From Burkholderiales bacterium (GTDB taxonomy: Bacteria; Pseudomonadota; Gammaproteobacteria; Burkholderiales; SG8-39), in the NCBI GenBank assembly GCA_016649475.1, contig JAENXP010000025.1, positions 1 through 11,107 of the forward strand: a DNA stretch of 11,107 bases. Reading direction: 5' to 3'. A program made the translations under genes and the position numbers. Of the stretch, positions 1 to 6,486 are shown one piece after another. The notes beneath the pieces were generated by a model. That model was not told the origin of the DNA, did no database searches, and worked only from the letters and a program-made list of their open reading frames with translations. The stretch's first letter is position 1, and each line of letters starts with the position of its first letter.

Positions 1-1
1 G

Positions 2-163
2 CACCCCAAGCTTGGCTCCGTTCCCGTTATCCTGCTCACCGGCCGCATAAGCCCGGAGGACGTGCTGCACGGCATGACCAGCGGCGCCGACGGCTATGTG
101 TCCAAACCTTTCCAGTTCGACGCTCTGGCCATCGCGATCAAGACGGTCCTCGGAATGCAGTGA
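2..163 (+). CDS. Response regulator receiver domain, C-terminal fragment (5' end outside window)
   Basis: This is the last 53 codons of a protein whose start lies upstream of the window. It reads as the second half of a CheY-like receiver domain. The stretch VPVILLTGR carries the conserved Ser/Thr that switches on phosphorylation, and GADGYVSKPF carries the conserved Lys-Pro pair near the acidic pocket. A short amphipathic helix (DALAIAIKTVL) then closes the fold. The stop follows almost at once, so the receiver is either a single-domain response regulator or the C-terminal receiver of a larger hybrid protein; the fragment cannot decide. The phosphoacceptor Asp would lie upstream and is not visible. 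The next gene is convergent, with its stop 22 bases away, and no terminator hairpin is obvious between them. Confidence 0.85.
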   Translation, partial: HPKLGSVPVILLTGRISPEDVLHGMTSGADGYVSKPFQFDALAIAIKTVLGMQ

Positions 164-184
164 GCGGCGCCTGCCGCGTCAGCC

Positions 185-1144
185 TCAAGCCACGCGGTCG
201 CGGGGCTCTTTCCCGGAAAACACCGCATCCAGATTGTCGAGGGCGCGCATTCCCATGGCTACCCTCGTTTCCTTGGTGGCGCTGCCGATGTGCGGCATCA
301 GGAACACGTTGGGCAGCTGCCGGTATTCCGCATGGATGTCGGGTTCGTTGTTGTAGACATCCAGTCCGGCGGCCGTGAGCTTGCCCGACTTGAGCGCAGC
401 GACCAGGGCGTCGTCGTCGACCACGACACCGCGGCTGGCATTGACCACGATCGCCCCATCAGGCAGGAGCGCGATGAGTTTTGCGTTCAGCAGCTTGATG
501 GTTTGCGGCGACGCCACGCAGTGCAGCGCCAGAAAATCGCAGTGCGGCATCAGATCCGCGGGCGTCTCATGAAAAATCGCGCCTTCCTCGAGCTCCGGCG
601 GCGCCCTGTTGATATCGTTGTAGTGGATTTCCATGTCGAATCCGCGGGCGCGTTTTGCCACGACCCGACCGACCCGTCCGAATCCGAGTATCCCCAGACG
701 CTTGCCCGTCATCTGGGTGCCCACCATGAAGCTGGGGCTCCAGTCCTTCCACTCGCGCGTGCGCACCAGGCGTTCGCCCTCGCTCGCCCGGCGCGCCGCG
801 CCCAGCATCAGCATGATGGTCAGCTCGGCCGTGGCGTCGGACAGCACCTCAGGCGTATTGGTCACAATCAGCCCCCGGGCCCTGGCCGCCGCGGTATCCA
901 CATGATCGTAGCCCACGGAAAAATTCGCGATCACCCGCACGCGCTTCGGCAGGCGGGCGATCACAGCGGCGCCGAACTTCTCCGTGTGGCAGGGCATGAT
1001 GGCGTCGGCCCCCTCGGCGCGCGCGACGATGTCGTCGGCCGAATAGAGCACATCGTCAGGATTGAGGATCGGGCTGTAGTCTTTGCGCAGACGATCCTCG
1101 ACGGCATCGGGCAGTTTGCGGGTGACGAGTACGACAGGCTTCAT
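185..1144 (-). CDS. D-2-hydroxyacid dehydrogenase (glyoxylate/hydroxypyruvate reductase type)
   Basis: A 319-aa NAD(P)H-dependent enzyme of the D-isomer 2-hydroxyacid dehydrogenase family, expected to reduce a 2-oxoacid such as glyoxylate or hydroxypyruvate in the cytoplasm. The nucleotide-binding motif GFGRVG is at residues 154-159. The catalytic triad is visible: Arg238 in NASRG, Glu267 in NNEP and His285 in PHIGS. Length is normal for the family. The start at 1144 (MKPVVLVTRK) is chosen because GGGAGG sits 8 nt upstream and the family N-terminus begins there; the frame stays open to 1345, but that extension overlaps the OYE gene and does not resemble the family. It lies 50 nt downstream of the OYE gene on the same strand, so co-transcription is likely. 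Substrate is inferred from family only; phosphonate or other 2-hydroxyacid specificity cannot be excluded. Confidence 0.9.
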   Translation of the reverse strand: MKPVVLVTRKLPDAVEDRLRKDYSPILNPDDVLYSADDIVARAEGADAIMPCHTEKFGAAVIARLPKRVRVIANFSVGYDHVDTAAARARGLIVTNTPEVLSDATAELTIMLMLGAARRASEGERLVRTREWKDWSPSFMVGTQMTGKRLGILGFGRVGRVVAKRARGFDMEIHYNDINRAPPELEEGAIFHETPADLMPHCDFLALHCVASPQTIKLLNAKLIALLPDGAIVVNASRGVVVDDDALVAALKSGKLTAAGLDVYNNEPDIHAEYRQLPNVFLMPHIGSATKETRVAMGMRALDNLDAVFSGKEPRDRVA

Positions 1145-1194
1145 GATTCTATCCTCCCGGAATTTACGCGCGACAGGCCTGTGAGTCCGCCGGA

Positions 1195-2271
1195 TCAGCC
1201 CAGCGCCGGGTAGTCGGTGTAACCCTTGGGCCCGGGCGTATAGAAAGTGGCGAAGTCGGGTGCATTCGTCGCCGCGCCCGTTTTCCAGCGCACCGCCAGG
1301 TCGGGGTTGGCGAGGATCGGCCGCCCCACCGCAACCAGATCGCATTTGCCCGCTGCCAGATCGCTTTCGGCGCGAGCGGCGTCATAGCCGCCGGACAGTA
1401 TCAGCGCGCCCTTGAACACGCTGCGGAACATTGCCTTGATCGCATCGGGTACCGCCGGTGCGCCCATGGGCGAGTGGTCGACCAGGTGGATGTAGAGCAG
1501 GCCGCGCGCGTTGAGTTCGCGCGCCAGGTATGCGTAATCAGCGTCCATCTCCGGATACGCAGGCATGTCGTTGAACACGCCGTACGGTGACAGGCGGATA
1601 CCGACCTTTTCGCGGCCTATGGCCTTGATCGCCGCATCGGCGACCTCGAGCACAAAGCGCGCGCGCTTCTCGATCGAGCCGCCGTAAGCGTCGGTGCGCT
1701 GATTCGAGTTCGGACGGATGAACTGCTCGAGCAGATAACCATTGGCGCCATGCAATTCGACGCCGTCGAATCCCGCCGCCACCGCGTTCTTCGCAGCCTG
1801 CGCGTATTCCTCTATGGTCGTCTTGATGTCCGCTTCGCTCATCGCCTGCGGCGTCGCGTTCGGCTTCATCCCCTCGGCATCGGTGTACATTTCGCCGGCC
1901 GCCGCCACCGCCGAAGGTCCCAGCACGCGCGCGCCCGCGGGCAAGTTGAGCGGATGCGCGATGCGCCCGCAGTGCATGAGCTGCAAGAACATCTTCGCGC
2001 CCTGCGCATGCACGCCTTCGGTAACGCGCTTCCATCCCGCCACCTGCTCCGCGGAAAACGCCCCGGGTATGCGCGGGTAGCCCAGCCCGTTGGGCGAGGG
2101 CGAGGTGCCTTCGGTGATGATGAGTCCGACGCTGGCCCGCTGCGCATAATATTGCGCCATGAGTTCGTTTGGAACATTGCCTGTGGCGCGATTGCGCGTC
2201 AGCGGCGACATGACCAGACGGTTCTGCAGCGCCAGCGGTCCAATGGTGGTTTTCGAGAATAGCAACGACAT
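1195..2271 (-). CDS. Old yellow enzyme family ene-reductase (NemA-like NADH:flavin oxidoreductase)
   Basis: A 358-aa FMN-dependent TIM-barrel enzyme of the classical OYE class, which uses NAD(P)H to reduce activated C=C bonds, and in some relatives nitro compounds or maleimides. Visible signatures are MSPLTRNRA near residue 21 (Thr25 probably tunes the flavin), HGANGYLLEQF with the substrate-anion pair His174/Asn177 and the proton donor Tyr179, and the phosphate-binding segments SGGYD (293-297) and VGRPI (315-319). Length matches NemA-type proteins. The start at 2271 has GAGGAA 8 nt upstream. The gene heads a probable two-gene operon with the hydroxyacid dehydrogenase and is divergent from a nitroreductase-family gene. 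The symbol nemA would be plausible, but OYE paralogues are too alike to assign from sequence by eye. Confidence 0.92.
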   Translation of the reverse strand: MSLLFSKTTIGPLALQNRLVMSPLTRNRATGNVPNELMAQYYAQRASVGLIITEGTSPSPNGLGYPRIPGAFSAEQVAGWKRVTEGVHAQGAKMFLQLMHCGRIAHPLNLPAGARVLGPSAVAAAGEMYTDAEGMKPNATPQAMSEADIKTTIEEYAQAAKNAVAAGFDGVELHGANGYLLEQFIRPNSNQRTDAYGGSIEKRARFVLEVADAAIKAIGREKVGIRLSPYGVFNDMPAYPEMDADYAYLARELNARGLLYIHLVDHSPMGAPAVPDAIKAMFRSVFKGALILSGGYDAARAESDLAAGKCDLVAVGRPILANPDLAVRWKTGAATNAPDFATFYTPGPKGYTDYPALG

Positions 2272-2296
2272 GATGATGGTTCCTCAGAAATGATCT

Positions 2297-2307
2297 GGTT
2301 AATCCTG
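2297..2307 (-). promoter_or_regulatory. Candidate shared operator, copy in front of the OYE gene
   Basis: Read toward the OYE gene, this site is CAGGATTAACC, ending 25 nt before the start codon. An identical 11-mer lies at 2415-2425, oriented toward the divergent nitroreductase gene. Having the same sequence in the same orientation in front of each gene suggests a common regulator binding site or a shared core-promoter element. No good -35/-10 pair could be placed around this copy. Function is inference. Confidence 0.4.
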
Positions 2308-2414
2308 CAGGCGAGAAAATCGTCGGGGTGCGCAATGCCGGGGCTCTTGCCCGCCATCTGACGGCTGCATCGGAATCCAGAAAGGATGCCAACGCCCGCT
2401 CGGCGCACAATATA

Positions 2415-2425
2415 CAGGATTAACC
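2415..2425 (+). promoter_or_regulatory. Candidate shared operator, copy in front of the nitroreductase gene
   Basis: CAGGATTAACC, the second copy of the 11-mer also present on the other strand at 2297-2307. It overlaps the end of a -10-like TATACA (2411-2416), so a protein bound here could block or stimulate transcription of the nitroreductase gene. The corresponding -35 is poor. The remainder of the 2272-2494 gap shows no open gene. Confidence 0.4.
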
Positions 2426-2494
2426 GGGGCCATGGGCGACCGGCCGCTGCTCTTCGTCTATGATTCGACTGTCCCGACTATCGAGAGAAACCAC

Positions 2495-3172
2495 ATGGCC
2501 GCAGCTGCAATGTCCGTATCCGACGCGCTTAAAACGCGTTCTTCCGCCCGCGCCTTCAGACCGGCGCCCGTGCCGCAGACGCTGCTGGAAGAAATCTTCA
2601 CCCTGGCGCAGCAGGCGCCTTCCAACTGCAATGTTCAGCCCTGCCGCGCATACGTCGTATCCGGTGCCAAAAAAGACCAGCTGAAACAGGAGTTGGTGGG
2701 CGCCGTCATGAACGGCAGGCCTCCCAACCCCGACTTCGAGTGGGACGTCAAATACCAGGGGGAACATCGCGAACGCCAGTTCGGTTCGGCCAACGCGCTC
2801 TACGGCGCGATGGGCATAGAGCGCACGGACAAGCAGCGCCGGCAAATCGCCATGCTGCGCAACTGGCAATTCTTCGACGCGCCCCACGCCGCGTTTTTCA
2901 CCATGGCGAAATACCTCAGGCTGACCGGCGCCGTCGATCTCGGCATTTTCGCGCAGACACTGGTGATGCTGATGACCGAGCGCGGCATTTCGAGCTGCAT
3001 GCAGGGCGCGCTCGGAATGTTTCCCGATCCGGCGCGCAGGATGTTCGGCCTGGCGGAGGACACCGGCATCCTTTTCGGCATGTCCTTCGGCTACGCCGAC
3101 GAGGATGCGCCCGCGAACAAAGCCCGCACCGACAGGGTTTCGCTGGACACCACGGTCCAGTTCCTGAGCTAG
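2495..3172 (+). CDS. Nitroreductase-family FMN oxidoreductase
   Basis: A 225-aa flavoprotein of the nitroreductase superfamily, expected to be a cytoplasmic FMN homodimer using NAD(P)H to reduce nitroaromatics, quinones or related electrophiles. The N-terminal RSSARAF (residues 15-21) matches the family's FMN-phosphate arginine/serine motif. APSNCNVQP (41-49) matches the usual APSxxNxQPW segment, here ending in Cys instead of Trp. The C-terminal GYADEDAPANKARTDR is the typical family ending. I prefer the ATG at 2495 because GAGAGA lies just upstream and the family motif follows within 15 residues. An ATG at 2432 would add 21 unrelated residues and sits next to the presumed promoter. The gene is divergent from the OYE gene. 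The natural substrate is unknown. Confidence 0.9.
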   Translation: MAAAAMSVSDALKTRSSARAFRPAPVPQTLLEEIFTLAQQAPSNCNVQPCRAYVVSGAKKDQLKQELVGAVMNGRPPNPDFEWDVKYQGEHRERQFGSANALYGAMGIERTDKQRRQIAMLRNWQFFDAPHAAFFTMAKYLRLTGAVDLGIFAQTLVMLMTERGISSCMQGALGMFPDPARRMFGLAEDTGILFGMSFGYADEDAPANKARTDRVSLDTTVQFLS

Positions 3173-3221
3173 CACGCCGCGAACGCGGCAGGCCGCTGAC
3201 CCTGCGCGGCGAGCGGTCCTA

Positions 3222-3235
3222 TTGACGAAAGTCAA
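3222..3235 (+). promoter_or_regulatory. FNR/Anr/Dnr-type binding site
   Basis: TTGACGAAAGTCAA is a perfect inverted repeat (TTGAC, 4-nt spacer, GTCAA). It matches the FNR-family consensus TTGAT-N4-ATCAA in all positions except the exchanged T/C and A/G pair that is tolerated in many Anr/Dnr sites. It begins 50 nt after the nitroreductase stop and 106 nt before the permease start. Its spacing to a -10 hexamer (21 nt) fits an activator site centred near -41.5. The family assignment is established knowledge; that it works here is inference. Confidence 0.65.
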
Positions 3236-3256
3236 CGGCGCGGCCCGTCCCGGGCG

Positions 3257-3262
3257 TAGAGT
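3257..3262 (+). promoter_or_regulatory. -10 element of the putative FNR-activated permease promoter
   Basis: TAGAGT matches TATAAT at 4 of 6 positions. Transcription would start near 3269-3270, placing the centre of the upstream palindrome at about -41, as in class II FNR promoters. There is no alternative -35 at 17 nt, which is what an activator-dependent promoter should show. The leader would be about 58 nt. Confidence 0.5.
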
Positions 3263-3327
3263 CGACACGGGTTCTTTCGCAACAGACTGCCGCCGCCAGC
3301 GCGGCTGCGCTCGGCCAGCAAAGCAAC

Positions 3328-4794
3328 GTGGATTTGTTCTCCGCCTACGTTATCCCGGTCCTGCACGGTGGCCTGGGCAACCTCGCCGCCTACCTCGCAG
3401 CGCACGTGCTGCTGTGCCTGCTGCCGGCCTTTTTCATCGCCGGCGCGATGGCGGCGCTGATTCCCAAGGAAAGCGTCACTCGATTCCTCGGGCGCAACAC
3501 CCTCAAGGCCGTGTCCTACCCCGCAGCCGCCGCAGCCGGTTCACTGCTCGCCGTGTGCTCCTGCACCATCGTTCCGCTGTTTGCCGGCATCTACAAGAAA
3601 GGCGCGGGCCTTGGTCCGGCCATCACTTTTCTTTTTTTCGCGCCTGCCGCCAATATCCTCGCCCTCGTGTACACGGGCGGCGTCATCGGCGCCGACCTCG
3701 CTGCCGCACGCCTGATCCTTTCCCTCATTTTCGGCATCGGCATCGGGCTCATTATGGCGCTGGTCTTTCGCACCGACGGTGCGGCGCATGACCATGCCAC
3801 CGACATCGCGTTCGCGGCGCAAAGCGGCCGGGGCATGCAGCGTTCCGCACTGCTGTTCCTGCTCACATGGGTGGGGCTGCTGCTGCTCGGCACACTGAAG
3901 ATCGGCATACTCACGAGCGCCTATGTCCGGTTCGACCTGCCCATTGCCGGCGCCGACGTCTGGCAGGCCGTGCTCGACCGGCTCGTGCCCCATGATGCGG
4001 GCAAGGGCGAAGAAGGCGTCTCGCTGCAGGGCGTGGCGCTGATCGGCCTGCTGACCGCCATAGGCTACGCGTCCTGGCGCGGACTGGAGAACATCCAGGA
4101 GGGCGTCAGCGCGTGGACGAAGACGAGCCTGGCCCTGATTGCGGCGACGCTGCTGGTGGCGGCACTCTCTGTCGAGGCAACGGCGGCAGGTCTGCGCGTG
4201 GGCGTCACCGGCAAGTTCTTCGGCATCGCTCTCGCCCTGGTCATACTGCGCCATCTGGCATGGAACCGTCTCGACGCAGACGGATTGCGTGATTGGCTGT
4301 GGGAATCCTGGCGATTCGTCAAACAGATCTTCCCGCTGCTGGTCATCGGCGTGTTCGTGGTCGGCATGATCCGCGTCGTCATCGTACCGGAATGGATCGA
4401 AACGCTCGCCGGCACGAATTCGATTCTCGGCAACTTCGCCGGTGTGGCCTTCGGCGTTTTCATGTATTTCCCCACCCTGGTCGAGGTGCCGATCGCCAAG
4501 ATGTTCCTCGACCTGGGCATGCACCGCGGACCGCTGCTCGCCTACCTGATGTCCGATCCGGAGCTCTCGCTGCAGAGCATTCTCATCATTTCGGCCATCA
4601 TCGGAAAAACCAAAACCTGGACTTATGTCGGCTTCGTCGCGCTGTTCAGCGCAGCTGCCGGACTTATCTATGGCGCGTGGATCGACGGCACTCCGCTGTC
4701 GATCCTGGCGCTGTGGCTGGCAGGCTTCATCGCCCTGCTCGCCATGCTGCTCGCCGGCGCGAACCGGCATTCCACCACACTAAAAGGAGCCTGA
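3328..4794 (+). CDS. COG0701/DUF318 (ArsP-like) membrane permease with CSC motif
   Basis: A 488-aa inner-membrane protein of the COG0701 permease family, whose characterised member ArsP exports organoarsenicals; most members have unknown substrates. The signature AVCSCTIVPL puts Cys77 and Cys79 in a membrane-adjacent loop. The following GAGLGPAITFLFFAPAANIL (93-112) matches the family's conserved helix. A second conserved half includes FPTLVEVPIAKMF (381-393) and the ISAIIGKTKTW segment (421-431). I count roughly ten hydrophobic segments. The protein seems longer than many family members because of a central stretch (about residues 150-320) with soluble loops and extra helices. The GTG start is the first usable start after an in-frame stop at 3223; its ribosome binding site is weak. 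Its last codons hold the binding site of the next gene, so the two are an operon behind the FNR-type promoter. Substrate unknown. Confidence 0.85.
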   Translation: MDLFSAYVIPVLHGGLGNLAAYLAAHVLLCLLPAFFIAGAMAALIPKESVTRFLGRNTLKAVSYPAAAAAGSLLAVCSCTIVPLFAGIYKKGAGLGPAITFLFFAPAANILALVYTGGVIGADLAAARLILSLIFGIGIGLIMALVFRTDGAAHDHATDIAFAAQSGRGMQRSALLFLLTWVGLLLLGTLKIGILTSAYVRFDLPIAGADVWQAVLDRLVPHDAGKGEEGVSLQGVALIGLLTAIGYASWRGLENIQEGVSAWTKTSLALIAATLLVAALSVEATAAGLRVGVTGKFFGIALALVILRHLAWNRLDADGLRDWLWESWRFVKQIFPLLVIGVFVVGMIRVVIVPEWIETLAGTNSILGNFAGVAFGVFMYFPTLVEVPIAKMFLDLGMHRGPLLAYLMSDPELSLQSILIISAIIGKTKTWTYVGFVALFSAAAGLIYGAWIDGTPLSILALWLAGFIALLAMLLAGANRHSTTLKGA

Positions 4795-4796
4795 TC

Positions 4797-5039
4797 GTGG
4801 TCATCATCAAAGTGCTCGGCCCTGGATGCGCGAACTGCAAGAAACTCGAGGAGATTGCCCGCGAGGCCGCGGCCGCGCTCAAGGTCGACGCGGAAATCAT
4901 CAAGGTCACCGACATGCAGAAAATCATCGGTTACGACGTCCTGAAAACGCCCGGCCTCGTAATCAACGAAAAGCTGGTCTCCTCGGGGCGCATCCCCAGC
5001 GCATCCCAGGTAGCCGAGTGGATCAGCGCCACCGGCTGA
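4797..5039 (+). CDS. Small thioredoxin-like redox-active disulfide protein
   Basis: An 80-aa single-domain thioredoxin-fold protein resembling the archaeal and bacterial 'redox-active disulfide protein 2' group. After a short beta strand (VVIIKVLGPG) the active site CANC occupies residues 11-14. The cis-proline motif is TPG at 51-53, followed by the expected beta hairpin and C-terminal helix. There is no signal peptide, so it should be cytoplasmic. The GTG start is fixed by AGGAG at 4785-4789, 7 nt upstream and inside the permease coding region; only 2 nt separate the permease stop from this start. Such tight coupling implies joint production with the permease. A role in reducing the permease cysteines or a transported thiol-bound compound is inference. 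It converges on the DUF3012 gene with a 13-nt gap. Confidence 0.9.
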   Translation: MVIIKVLGPGCANCKKLEEIAREAAAALKVDAEIIKVTDMQKIIGYDVLKTPGLVINEKLVSSGRIPSASQVAEWISATG

Positions 5040-5052
5040 CGCCGCCTCCGGG

Positions 5053-5232
5053 CTACTTGAATATGCAGTGCTGCGCGTAGCTCGAAGCTTCGTTCGCCGA
5101 CCAGTCGCCCTTGGGCTTTTCTTTCATGTTGGCGCACCACTTGTCGCTCCCGACCTCGGGCGCACACGCCGACAGCGAAAGCGCCATGACGACGGACAAA
5201 GCGAAATATACGAATTTTGCAGTTGCTTTCAC
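5053..5232 (-). CDS. DUF3012 family small lipoprotein
   Basis: A 59-aa predicted lipoprotein. A short basic start, a hydrophobic helix (about residues 8-20) and the lipobox LSAC place the acylated Cys at residue 23. The mature part, APEVGSDKWCANMKEKPKGD and the following DW-SANEA-YA-HCIF pattern, is the hallmark of DUF3012, a family of unknown function; the two remaining Cys (33 and 56) could pair outside the cytoplasm. The start is taken as the GTG at 5232, because GGAGG lies 9 nt upstream; a TTG six codons earlier overlaps that ribosome binding site. It lies 84 nt downstream of the ZntB-like gene on the same strand and may be partly co-transcribed with it. Confidence 0.85.
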   Translation of the reverse strand: MKATAKFVYFALSVVMALSLSACAPEVGSDKWCANMKEKPKGDWSANEASSYAQHCIFK

Positions 5233-5281
5233 GGGAAACCGCCTCCACAAATAAAAACCGATCGAGCCGCCTCGGCGATTG

Positions 5282-5305
5282 AAAAAAGACCGCCGCCGTC
5301 AGCGG
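5282..5305 (-). terminator. Weak intrinsic terminator candidate after the ZntB-like gene
   Basis: On the minus strand a short CCGC-TGACG-GCGG hairpin is followed, after five bases, by TTTTTT. The stem is only four pairs and the run of T is offset, so termination would be leaky at best. It sits between the ZntB-like stop and the DUF3012 gene. Confidence 0.25.
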
Positions 5306-5316
5306 GCATGCGGCTG

Positions 5317-6309
5317 TCAGAGCCACTTGTTTTTCCTGAACACCCATATCTGCAGCGCCAGGACGACAATCAGAAGCAGGCTGAACAGCAGAAAACCCCG
5401 GTCGCTGCCCGCCCCCGGTACGCCCCCGACATTGACGCCCAGCAGCCCGGTCAGAAATCCGAGCGGCAGGAAGATCGCGGCGACGATGGACAGCACGTAC
5501 ATGCGCGAATTGAGTTGCTCGGACAGCTTGCCGACCAGCTCCTCCTGTGTGACCGACGCGCGATCGCGAACCGAATCTAGTTCTTCGACGTAACGGATCA
5601 GCTTGTCTGCGACTTCGCGCAAATGTCTGCGGTCGGGCTCGTTCAGCCAGGAAAATTTTTCCGAGGACAGCCTGATTACCGCCTCGCGCTGGGGCGCCAG
5701 GTAGCGCCGCAGCATGATGGTATCGCGCCGCGTCTCCGAGAGCGCGCTGCGCAGCGCCTGGCTGCCGCCGGCCACGACATCCGCCTCCATCGCATCGACT
5801 CGTTCCTCGATTTCGGCGATGATTCCTTCGACGCGCGCTGTGAGCCGGTCGGCGAGGTCGACAATGAATTCGCCGGTGGAGCGCGGGCCCTTGCCGGCCT
5901 CCAGCAAACGCACGATGTCGGAGGCCGAAAGCAGCTTCCGCTTGCGGGTACTGATGATCCGGTGGCCATCCATCCACACCCGGATCGACACCATGTCCTC
6001 CGGATCGGAGCCCGGGTTCAGGTTCACGCCCCGAAGCGCGAGCAGTGCCGAATCTCCGTTCGCAATGGTGCGCGGCCGGGTCTCGTGGGCGAGCAGCGCA
6101 TCGGTCGCAATTTCGTCGAGACCCGCCTTCCCGAGTATCCACTCGCGGGAATTTTCCGCGGTGTAGTCGAAATGCAGCCACAGCGCGCCCTGCTCCGGCG
6201 ACCAGGCTTCGACTTCATCCCAGGCAAGTTGTCTGGCGCCGCCCGTGCCGTCCAGCACCAGCGCGTAGACGAGCCCCTCTCCCGAATCATCCGTGTTCGT
6301 TATCATCAT
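5317..6309 (-). CDS. zntB: ZntB-like CorA-family metal transporter
   Basis: A 330-aa inner-membrane protein of the CorA/ZntB superfamily, close in length to E. coli ZntB (327 aa), which moves zinc across the membrane as a homopentamer. It has a long N-terminal cytoplasmic domain. A charged helical stalk runs from about residue 150 to 265. Two membrane helices follow, about 270-290 and 305-324. The pore signature is GVN (291-293) in LLGVNVGGVPG, the ZntB form rather than the GMN of CorA. The C-terminus is basic (FRKNKWL), as usual. The start at 6309 (MMITNTDD) gives the family length; the frame stays open to 6462, but that extension is unlike the family. No strong ribosome binding site precedes 6309, so the start is less certain than the identity. 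Ion specificity is inferred from the family. Confidence 0.88.
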   Translation of the reverse strand: MMITNTDDSGEGLVYALVLDGTGGARQLAWDEVEAWSPEQGALWLHFDYTAENSREWILGKAGLDEIATDALLAHETRPRTIANGDSALLALRGVNLNPGSDPEDMVSIRVWMDGHRIISTRKRKLLSASDIVRLLEAGKGPRSTGEFIVDLADRLTARVEGIIAEIEERVDAMEADVVAGGSQALRSALSETRRDTIMLRRYLAPQREAVIRLSSEKFSWLNEPDRRHLREVADKLIRYVEELDSVRDRASVTQEELVGKLSEQLNSRMYVLSIVAAIFLPLGFLTGLLGVNVGGVPGAGSDRGFLLFSLLLIVVLALQIWVFRKNKWL

Positions 6310-6444
6310 CGCGTGTAGTCGCTTCGGTCCAATACCCTGATGCTGTAGTGTATCCGGAAGACCGGCAGTAGATTTACCACGCTCAAAGCCGGCGCGCCCG
6401 TTCATTTTGCCGGATTCGCTTAACCCCGTTTCGCAATCTCCCGC

Positions 6445-6471
6445 GTTTAAGTGGGCACGCACCCCTTAAAC
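6445..6471 (+). promoter_or_regulatory. Hairpin in the leader of the unknown lipoprotein gene
   Basis: GTTTAAG (6445-6451) and CTTAAAC (6465-6471) are perfect inverted arms. Inside them GGG and CCC continue the stem with one bulged T, leaving a six-base loop. The structure ends 4 nt before the AGGAG ribosome binding site of the gene at 6487. It could be an RNA structure affecting translation or mRNA stability, or an operator. No run of T follows in either direction, so it is not an ordinary terminator. The rest of the 6310-6486 gap shows no gene and no convincing promoter. Confidence 0.5.
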
Positions 6472-6486
6472 CACCAGGAGATCGAC

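Noticed and set aside
290..1213. A 307-codon plus-strand open frame opposite the hydroxyacid dehydrogenase
   Set aside because: The minus strand has a complete catalytic triad and nucleotide-binding motif; the plus-strand product resembles nothing and lacks a ribosome binding site.
2432..2494. Upstream start for the nitroreductase
   Set aside because: No ribosome binding site precedes it, it lies right beside the presumed promoter, and the extra residues do not resemble the family.
3222..3227. TTGACG read as an ordinary -35 element for the permease
   Set aside because: No -10-like hexamer lies 16-18 nt downstream; the nearest good one starts 29 nt after it, which fits an activator-dependent promoter instead.
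3541..4770. A 409-codon minus-strand open frame opposite the permease
   Set aside because: Its product is hydrophilic, Gln/Asp/Glu/His-rich with no motif; it is the usual reverse-complement shadow of a membrane protein gene.
6310..6462. N-terminal extension of the ZntB-like protein
   Set aside because: It would add about 51 residues unlike the family and run into the leader of the divergent lipoprotein gene; starting at 6309 gives the normal family length.
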